In this document: positions 58,233 to 64,000 of the stretch, in pieces
Numbering within the stretch: the stretch's first letter is position 1
Layout: every line of letters begins with the position of its first letter
Notes under the pieces: generated by a model
What the model was told of the DNA's origin: nothing
Databases searched by the model: none
What the model saw: the letters and a program-made list of their open reading frames with translations, nothing else
Assembly: GCA_900470285.1 (NCBI GenBank)
Contig: UCAG01000003.1
Span: 434,001 to 498,000 of the forward strand
Direction: 5' to 3'
DNA from: Hyphomicrobiales bacterium
GTDB lineage: Bacteria; Pseudomonadota; Alphaproteobacteria; Rhizobiales; Rhizobiaceae
Length of the DNA stretch: 64,000 bases
Made by a program: the position numbers and the translations under genes

Positions 58233-59651
58233 ATGGCTAAATCCACAGTGTCACGTCACAGCAAGACCACCCGTAAACCGGTGGTGATTGATCTTGATCC
58301 GTCTGATGTGAAGGCTGTTGGGGCGTCGGCTGCAAAATCTGCAGGTAAAACTGTGCCGGATGCAGAGCCGGTGGGTGATCCGGCTCCTGTGGCACAAACC
58401 GCTGCAAAATCTTCCGCACCTCTTCCGCCCAAAGCGCATGTTGAAGCGAAACCTGCAACCTCGGTTCCGCCGCAGAGCACATCTCGTCCGGCATCTTCTG
58501 CCGGTGTTTCCGGCCCTAATCCATTTGCATCAGGAAAAACCATGAATTCTGCCAGTAGTTCCGCACCGCAGACGAGAAAAACAAATTCGCCGTGGATTGC
58601 CGGACTGGCAGGTGGTGTGATCGTTCTGCTGGGCACTACGGCACTGCAATGGGCAGGCCTTGGTTTGTTTCCGGCACAGAACAGTAATCGTGATGAGACG
58701 GCAATTGCAGAAATCGCAGATCTGAAACAGCAGATCGCCGGTTTGCAGGCAGCAGCCAAACCGGATGCAGATTTGCTGGCACGCCTGGAAGCCGCAGAGA
58801 AAAATGCAGCAGAAGCTCAAAAACACTTGAATGAAATGCTTAGAGCCAGTGAGGTGCCGGCAGCGAATGATGAGGCGATCCGTGCTGATGTGACTGCTTT
58901 GCAGGAGCAGCTGAAAGCACTGGCAGGGCAGGCGCAGCCTGCGGATAGCGCGCTGGTGAACGGTCTGACCGAGCGCCTGAATGCGATGGAAACACAGCTT
59001 AATACGATCGGCTCTCAGGCAGAGCAGGCCAATGCCGCACTGAATACCGATACGGATGAGGTTAAAGCGCTGCAACAGCAACTGGGTGCTTTGCAGACGA
59101 AGATAGATGCGCAGGCCACGCAGCCGGATTTGGCAGCGATTATTGCGGCCAATGCTTTGAAATCCGCGATTGATCGCGGCGGTTCTTATCTGAATGAGTT
59201 GCAGACTTATAAGTCATTGCTGCCGGAGCAGGCAGGTTCTGTTACTGCACTTGAAGCACAGGCAGAAACCGGTATTCCGACACTAAGCCAGCTGAACACA
59301 CAATTTGCATCATTGGCGGATGATATGGTGGCAGCGGTGAACAAACCTGCGGCAGATGCCGGTATCTGGGATCAGCTGGTGGGCAGCGCCAAAAATCTGG
59401 TGCGGTCGCGGCCAATCGGTGATGTCGCCGGTTCCGGTGTCGGACCGGTGACTGCACGCATAGAATTTGCGTTGCAAAATGGGGATGTGCAGCGGGCAAT
59501 GACCGAATGGGCGCAATTACCGGAAGCAGCCAAACAGGCAGGTCAGAGTTTTTATAATACATTGAGTGCACGGCGCGATGCGGATGCATTGCTGGCACAG
59601 CTGATGACCGCTTCAACGCAGGCATCTGAGCAAAAACCGGCTGCGCAATAA
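58233..59651 (+). CDS. Mitofilin/Mic60-like inner-membrane protein
   Basis: A 472-residue protein with a disordered Ala/Pro-rich cytoplasmic N terminus (1-115), a single span at about 122-145 (WIAGLAGGVIVLLGTTALQW), a coiled-coil periplasmic region (about 155-300) rich in Gln/Ala/Leu, and a helical C-terminal part ending with AQLPEAAKQAG, the mitofilin-signature area. Alphaproteobacterial relatives are the proposed ancestors of mitochondrial Mic60, which shapes cristae. It lies between hemD and hemY, an order I recall from alphaproteobacteria. Confidence 0.82.
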   Translation: MAKSTVSRHSKTTRKPVVIDLDPSDVKAVGASAAKSAGKTVPDAEPVGDPAPVAQTAAKSSAPLPPKAHVEAKPATSVPPQSTSRPASSAGVSGPNPFASGKTMNSASSSAPQTRKTNSPWIAGLAGGVIVLLGTTALQWAGLGLFPAQNSNRDETAIAEIADLKQQIAGLQAAAKPDADLLARLEAAEKNAAEAQKHLNEMLRASEVPAANDEAIRADVTALQEQLKALAGQAQPADSALVNGLTERLNAMETQLNTIGSQAEQANAALNTDTDEVKALQQQLGALQTKIDAQATQPDLAAIIAANALKSAIDRGGSYLNELQTYKSLLPEQAGSVTALEAQAETGIPTLSQLNTQFASLADDMVAAVNKPAADAGIWDQLVGSAKNLVRSRPIGDVAGSGVGPVTARIEFALQNGDVQRAMTEWAQLPEAAKQAGQSFYNTLSARRDADALLAQLMTASTQASEQKPAAQ

Positions 59652-59675
59652 GCGAAACAGGAAAGGGAGAACGGT

Positions 59676-61385
59676 ATGATACGGGTAATCCTGTTTCTTG
59701 TTGTAGTTGCGGCACTGGGGCTGGGTTTCGGCTGGCTTGCTGACCGTCCCGGTGATCTGGTGTTCACTTTCGCCGGAGAGCGGCACAATATTTCCCTGAT
59801 GACTGCCGCCAGTATGGTTGTGGCCGCCATTGCCTGTGCCATGTTGCTGTGGTGGATCGTCAAAAATCTTATTCGTTCGCCTTATATTTTGCAGCGTCAT
59901 TTTCGTGCCCGTAAGCGTGACCGTGGTTATCAGTCACTCTCAACCGGTTTGATTGCTGCCGGTGCCGGTGATGCAGAAGCGGCACGGCGTATGAGCAAAC
60001 AGGCCTCCAAATTGCTGAGCGTGGATCAGGAGCCGTTGATCCGGTTGCTTGATGCGCAAACCGCATTGCTGGAAGGGCGCAAAGATGATGTGCGCCGTTA
60101 TTTTGAAGAGATGATCGCTGATCCTGAAACCAAATTGCTGGGTCTGCGGGGATTATATCTTGAGGCCAGCCGCGACGGTGTGCAGGAAGCAGCCTATCAA
60201 TATGCGCAGGAAGCCAGCACAATGGCACCGCAGCTGGAATGGGCGTCGAATGCAGTGCTTGGGCATAAGGTTTTACAGGGCGATGTTACCGGTGCATTGC
60301 GGGTGCTTGAGGCACGTAAGGCAGTTATTCCTTATGGTAAAGACGGTAAAGCTGCCCGTGAGACATTGAAACGCAACCGTGCGGTTTTGCTGACGGCACA
60401 GGCGATGGAAAGTTTTGAAACGGATGCTGTGGCTTCCCGTGAGGCAGCGAATGAGGCGTTCAAGCTGGAACCGGAGCTGATGCCGGCCGCATTGATTGCT
60501 GCGCGTTGTTTGTTGCGTGACGGCAGTATCCGTAAAGGCAATCGTATTCTTGAAGCCGCATGGAAGCGTGAACCGCATCCGGAAGTTGCAGATGTTTATA
60601 TTCATGGCCGTTCCGGTGATACGGCGCTGGACCGGCTGAAAAAAGCCCGTCATCTTGCAAGTCTGCGCAGCCATCATGCGGAAGCTGCGCTGATTGTTGC
60701 CCGTGCAGCACTGGATGCCGGAGAACTGACGCTGGCACGGGAAAGTGCAGAAGCAGCATTGAAGTCTGCTCCGCGTGAAAGTGCCTATTTGCTGATGGCC
60801 GATATTGAAGAAGCGCAGACCGGTGATCAGGGGCGTGTGCGTGAATGGCTTGCACGGGCTGTCAAAGCGCCGCGCGATCCGGCGTGGACAGCTGACGGTA
60901 TTGTTTCGGACCATTGGGCACCGGCTTCTCCGGTGACAGGTCGCCTTAATGCATTTGAATGGAAAGTTCCGTTTACAGAAATCGCGGCGGATACGTCTCC
61001 GGTTCTCGATGACGACGGTTTGAAAGAGCCGTTTTTACCCGTCACATATTCGCGCGCGGAAGAGACCGAGCCGTCGGACATGCTTGCGGTGAGGGAACCG
61101 GTCTTTGCCAATGATCCTGATGATGCGGAAACTATGCCCCTTGTTGCGGATAAAGTTAAAGCTGCACCGAAAAAAACGGAACCGCAAGACAATAATCTGC
61201 GCAATGCCAAAGTAACGATTCTCACCGAGACGGGCGATAATCCTGCGGTGCAGGTCGCTAAAGATTTGCAGCCTGATAATTCTGACACTGCGCAGGATAA
61301 GCATAATCTGATTGTTGATGACCCGGGGGTGGCGGCAGATCATGATGTGCCGTTACGCAAAGAAGGGGCGTTCCGGTTGTTTTAA
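59676..61385 (+). CDS. hemY: HemY-domain protein (heme-operon membrane TPR protein)
   Basis: A 569-residue protein with two N-terminal membrane spans (residues 2-17 and about 42-66, with a short RPGDLVFTFAGERHNISL loop between) and a long helical TPR-like cytoplasmic or periplasmic part (about 85-400). The C-terminal 170 residues are low complexity and acidic. HemY proteins of this type are not the HemY oxidase of Gram-positives and their role in heme synthesis is unclear. 24 bp after the mitofilin-like gene. Confidence 0.88.
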   Translation: MIRVILFLVVVAALGLGFGWLADRPGDLVFTFAGERHNISLMTAASMVVAAIACAMLLWWIVKNLIRSPYILQRHFRARKRDRGYQSLSTGLIAAGAGDAEAARRMSKQASKLLSVDQEPLIRLLDAQTALLEGRKDDVRRYFEEMIADPETKLLGLRGLYLEASRDGVQEAAYQYAQEASTMAPQLEWASNAVLGHKVLQGDVTGALRVLEARKAVIPYGKDGKAARETLKRNRAVLLTAQAMESFETDAVASREAANEAFKLEPELMPAALIAARCLLRDGSIRKGNRILEAAWKREPHPEVADVYIHGRSGDTALDRLKKARHLASLRSHHAEAALIVARAALDAGELTLARESAEAALKSAPRESAYLLMADIEEAQTGDQGRVREWLARAVKAPRDPAWTADGIVSDHWAPASPVTGRLNAFEWKVPFTEIAADTSPVLDDDGLKEPFLPVTYSRAEETEPSDMLAVREPVFANDPDDAETMPLVADKVKAAPKKTEPQDNNLRNAKVTILTETGDNPAVQVAKDLQPDNSDTAQDKHNLIVDDPGVAADHDVPLRKEGAFRLF

Positions 61386-61579
61386 TACTGCGTATGGGTG
61401 GTTTTGCAGAATGAAGTCCGGTACTTCCGGCGCAAAACAGTATTTTTGTTGCAGCTTGGTGACTCTGAGAAAGATTAGAAGATACTTGTAAGACAAAACA
61501 TGTCTGTATGCTTGGCATCCTTCCTGATGCTGGTCTATGTGTAAGACCTGTCAAAGGCTGTATAAGCACTGGAGCATGT

Positions 61580-62116
61580 ATGTTTGAGCGTCTGATCAGT
61601 TTTTTCAAAGAATTACCGGGTGTGGATTCCTCGAAGAAAAAACAAACATTCTCTGATGAAGATCCGCGTCTGGCTGCGGCTGCTCTGATGTTTCATGTCA
61701 TTGAAGCGGATGGTGAGCAGCACGAAAAAGAGCGTAAACGTCTGTCAGACTTGCTTTCACAGGCTTATGATTTGCAGGGTGATGACTTGCAGGCTTTGAT
61801 TAAAGCGGCAGAAGTTGCGGATCAGGAATCGATTGATCTGTATCGTTTTACCAGTGTTTTGAAACGTCACCTGGATGTGCCCGCACGTTTGAGCTTTATC
61901 GAAGTGCTGTGGGAAATGGTTTATGCCGACGGTGATGTCGGCGAAATCGAAGATAATATTATGTGGCGTATTGCTGAGCTGATCGGCGTGGATCAGGAGC
62001 AGCGTATCGGTATTAAATTACGGGTGGCCGAACGTGCTCGCTCGATGCGTGACGCTTTGGCTTCGATATCAATGGTTGAAGAGCAAGTCAGCGCTGAGGC
62101 CGGAAAAGCTGAATAA
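61580..62116 (+). CDS. TerB-family protein
   Basis: A 178-residue helical protein with the TerB core: LAAAALMFHVIEADGEQHEKER, then a second acidic helix FIEVLWEMVYADGDVGEIED, which together form the typical pair of metal-binding or acidic segments. There is no signal peptide or membrane span. TerB was named for tellurite resistance, but most isolated members have no proven role. GGAG 5 nt upstream of the ATG at 61580 fixes the start. It stands alone after hemY. Confidence 0.85.
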   Translation: MFERLISFFKELPGVDSSKKKQTFSDEDPRLAAAALMFHVIEADGEQHEKERKRLSDLLSQAYDLQGDDLQALIKAAEVADQESIDLYRFTSVLKRHLDVPARLSFIEVLWEMVYADGDVGEIEDNIMWRIAELIGVDQEQRIGIKLRVAERARSMRDALASISMVEEQVSAEAGKAE

Positions 62117-62136
62117 AGCAGCCGATGCCAAAAATT

Positions 62137-62169
62137 AAAGGCCGTCATTGACGGCCTTTTTTATTTGTC
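62137..62169. terminator. Bidirectional terminator between the TerB-like gene and aqpZ
   Basis: AAAGGCCGTC (62137-62146) pairs with GACGGCCTTT (62150-62159) over ATT, with T-runs on both strands. Confidence 0.92.
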
Positions 62170-62177
62170 GCTGTAAA

Positions 62178-62882
62178 TCAGTCTTTTGCGAGAAGACCTT
62201 TCCAGATGATTGCGCCGATAGCGGCACCGATCAGCGGAGCAACCCAGAACAACCAGAGCTGGCTGATGGCAGCTGTATCTGCGAACAGGGCGGCTGCCGT
62301 GGAACGGGCCGGATTAACGGACGTATTGGTCACCGGAATTGAAATCAGGTGGATCAGTGTCAGCCCGAGACCAATCGCGATTGGTGCAAAGCCTGCCGGT
62401 GCCCGTGATGAGGTGGAACCGAGAATAATAATCAGGAAGAAGGCGGTCAGCACGACTTCAATGGCAAAAGCTGCCCCGAGACCATATTTGCCCGGTGAAA
62501 GATCACCGTAGCCGTTGGAAGCGAAGCCGCCGGCACTGAAATCAGCTTTACCACTGGCAATAAAATACAGAATTGCAGCAGCAATAATACCGCCGACCAG
62601 CTGTGCGATCCAGTATGGAATGAGGTCTTTAGCCTCAAAGCGTCCGCCCAGAGTAAGGCCGAGAGTTACAGCCGGATTAAAGTGTCCGCCGGAAATACCG
62701 CCGACAGCATAGGCCATTGTTAAGACAGTCAGACCGAATGCCAGAGCGACACCGGCAAAACCGATACCCAGCTCCGGAAAGGCGGCAGCGAGGACGGCGC
62801 TACCGCAACCGCCGAAGACCAACCAGAAGGTGCCAAAACACTCAGCCGACAATTTATTCATCATGGAAGGCGTATCTTGCAT
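62178..62882 (-). CDS. aqpZ: Aquaporin Z
   Basis: Six-span water channel of 234 residues. Both NPA boxes are present, [10 protein letters not shown] and SVNPARS. The selectivity-filter arginine follows the second box. A GGGGA ribosome binding site 6 nt upstream of the ATG at 62882 supports this start over the internal ATG at 62861. There is a glycine-rich [17 protein letters not shown] loop in the middle. It stands alone, convergent with the TerB-like gene and divergent from the small lipoprotein. Confidence 0.95.
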   Translation of the reverse strand: MQDTPSMMNKLSAECFGTFWLVFGGCGSAVLAAAFPELGIGFAGVALAFGLTVLTMAYAVGGISGGHFNPAVTLGLTLGGRFEAKDLIPYWIAQLVGGIIAAAILYFIASGKADFSAGGFASNGYGDLSPGKYGLGAAFAIEVVLTAFFLIIILGSTSSRAPAGFAPIAIGLGLTLIHLISIPVTNTSVNPARSTAAALFADTAAISQLWLFWVAPLIGAAIGAIIWKGLLAKD

Positions 62883-63254
62883 GTTTATCCCCGTAGATGA
62901 TTGAACAAAATGAAATCTGCACGGAATTTAGATTGCCCGCCGAATATGGACAGATTTGTCAGAATTGAACAGTCTTTTTTTGAACACAATTGGTGTAAAT
63001 ATTTGTCTTAAAAAGAAATATTCTGTCTTATATTATAATGATTATAAAATAGGCGCAGATGTCGGGCCGGGGAGATGCAACTATCCTGTTATTAACCGGT
63101 GGCAACAGACAGTTGGTATAAGGATTGTGACGGTTTTCATTTTTTCGGGCTGTTATGGTGTTTTAAAGTGTTGTACCGTCTTGTAAATTTATGAGCGGTT
63201 TCGACGCTTATAAGGTTTCGGGATAATATAAACGGTTTCCGGAGTGCCGGCTTG
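62883..63254. other. AT-rich divergent region aqpZ-lipoprotein
   Basis: The region is 372 bp. It contains a perfect -10-like TATAAT at 63034-63039 without a good -35, and no ORF I trust. An open frame at 62956-63186 has no ribosome binding site or family signature. Confidence 0.55.
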
Positions 63255-63524
63255 ATGTCTATGTTCGAGCGCCGACAGGCTTTTAATTTCAGATTGTTCT
63301 GTTTGCCTTTGGTCGCTGTGCTGGCAGGTTGCACAGGGACTGCAACGGCCTGGACTGAAAAAGTTACAATTGAACAGGTCGAACTGCCCAAAGAATGCGC
63401 CGGATGGCAAAAGATTAATATGAAGCAGCGTGCTTATTATATGCTGGTGCGTGATGATCCTGCGCTGATTATGGAGATCGATTCCCATAATCTTAAAGGT
63501 AAAAATCTTGGTTGCTGGCAATAG
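63255..63524 (+). CDS. Small secreted lipoprotein
   Basis: An 89-residue protein with a type II signal peptide (basic ERRQAF, hydrophobic LFCLPLVAVLAGC) and lipobox LAGC with the acylated cysteine at residue 26. The mature 63 residues (KVTIEQVELPKECAGWQK and more, ending LGCWQ) have two further cysteines. I do not recognise the family. GGAG lies 10 nt upstream of the ATG at 63255. It lies just before a methyltransferase gene on the same strand. Confidence 0.75.
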   Translation: MSMFERRQAFNFRLFCLPLVAVLAGCTGTATAWTEKVTIEQVELPKECAGWQKINMKQRAYYMLVRDDPALIMEIDSHNLKGKNLGCWQ

Positions 63525-63596
63525 CCGGATACCGCTGTGACATGGCAGCCGGTTCATTTAAATATGCAGAGCTGCTCAACTGATTCAGGATAAATG

Positions 63597-64000
63597 ATGC
63601 ATCTGGATATTATAGAGCTGCAGTCATTTTATTCGACAGCACTGGGCAAACTGGCCGCTTCGGTTATTACTTCCGCGCTGGATCCTTTATGGTTGCCAAT
63701 GCCGCAGGAGCGGCTTGTTGGGATCGGCTATACGCTGCCTTATCTGGATCATTTTGCATCGCAGGCTGAGCGCGCATTTGCTTTTATGCCTGCACGACAG
63801 GGGGCAACCGGCTGGCCGCATGATCAGGCATTGAGCACTGCATTGGTTTATGATGAAGAGCTGCCTTTGCCGGACAGTTCTGTTGACCGTATTCTGCTGG
63901 TGCATACGCTTGAATTTTCAGAAAGCAGTTCAGAAACCCTGAAGGAAATCTGGCGTGTTTTGTCTCCGAACGGTCAGCTGATTGTCGTTGTTCCGAACCG
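63597..64000 (+). CDS. Class I SAM-dependent methyltransferase, partial (runs off the right edge)
   Basis: 134 full codons from the ATG at 63597, which has AGGA 6 nt upstream. It contains a motif-I-like strand near VGIGYTLPYLDHF, an acidic PLPDSSVDRILLVHTLE (the motif following strand 4), and EIWRVLSPNGQLIVVVPN, a typical class I methyltransferase arrangement (Methyltransf_11-like). In rhizobial genomes such a gene often sits beside gloB. The substrate is unknown and the C terminus is missing here. Confidence 0.8.
   Translation, partial: MHLDIIELQSFYSTALGKLAASVITSALDPLWLPMPQERLVGIGYTLPYLDHFASQAERAFAFMPARQGATGWPHDQALSTALVYDEELPLPDSSVDRILLVHTLEFSESSSETLKEIWRVLSPNGQLIVVVPN

Noticed and set aside
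62956-63186. A 76-codon open frame between aqpZ and the small lipoprotein
   Set aside because: It has no ribosome binding site, odd composition with many aromatic and Cys residues and no recognisable homologue. It is treated as chance in AT-rich DNA.

Overview
The window is an ordinary core-chromosome segment of an alphaproteobacterium in the order Hyphomicrobiales, most probably family Brucellaceae (Brucella/Ochrobactrum or a relative such as Pseudochrobactrum). The best single pointer is the lipoprotein at 12683-13228, which closely resembles Brucella Omp19. The mdh-sucCDAB order, CobS/CobT cobaltochelatase, ubiH-tesB-ftsK-lolA-xth, hemC-hemD-mitofilin-hemY and tsaD-gpsA-yciI-EVE neighbourhoods agree with this. 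I see no prophage, IS element, CRISPR array, rRNA or tRNA gene, and no frameshifted gene.

Layout. 1-3124: edge of a small membrane protein gene, then lpdA, a secreted hypothetical and a LysE-type exporter, all on the minus strand. 3126-10962: the TCA-cycle block mdh-sucC-sucD-sucA-sucB (minus) with intercistronic hairpins and a terminator after sucB. 11402-13228: zapE and omp19. 13786-19406 (plus): dapF, mtaB, ftsY, ispZ, gloB and a secreted hypothetical. 19431-26653: DUF3108 protein, rpmB, a queuosine-precursor-type transporter, cobT/cobS, a J-domain protein, bolA and a DUF2798 protein. 26720-29571 (minus): aroB, aroK, xerC. 29663-33634 (plus): rimM, trmD, DUF4260, rplS, leuC. 33883-38220: a GNAT gene, a structured non-coding stretch, then sdhCDAB. 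38391-46152: VOC, OsmC, ubiquinone hydroxylase, tesB, ftsK, lolA, xth. 46310-54213: ABC-F ATPase, cNMP-binding protein, response regulator, L,D-transpeptidase, a MocR regulator divergent from an EamA exporter, a protein-methyltransferase-like gene, EVE and YciI proteins. 54226-64000: gpsA, tsaD, hemC, hemD, mitofilin-like, hemY, TerB-like, aqpZ, a small lipoprotein and the start of a methyltransferase.

How it fits together. Two TCA blocks (mdh/suc/lpd and sdhCDAB) lie about 25 kb apart with ubiquinone, heme and cobalamin genes nearby, so the window is rich in respiratory metabolism. The rest is housekeeping: translation (rpmB, rplS, rimM, trmD, mtaB, tsaD), envelope (ftsY, lolA, L,D-transpeptidase, omp19, gpsA), division and chromosome segregation (zapE, ftsK, xerC) and amino-acid synthesis (dapF, aroBK, leuC).

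The least explained DNA is the 431-bp gap before sdhC. It holds a promoter-like pair, a dyad covering its -10 box, an 18-bp hairpin and a possible pseudoknot. Smaller oddities are a duplicated 29-residue block in FtsY, two short duplications of gene 3' tails (sucD and yciI), a nested palindromic repeat after leuC, and the absence of glnK-amtB and rpsP from places where relatives commonly carry them.
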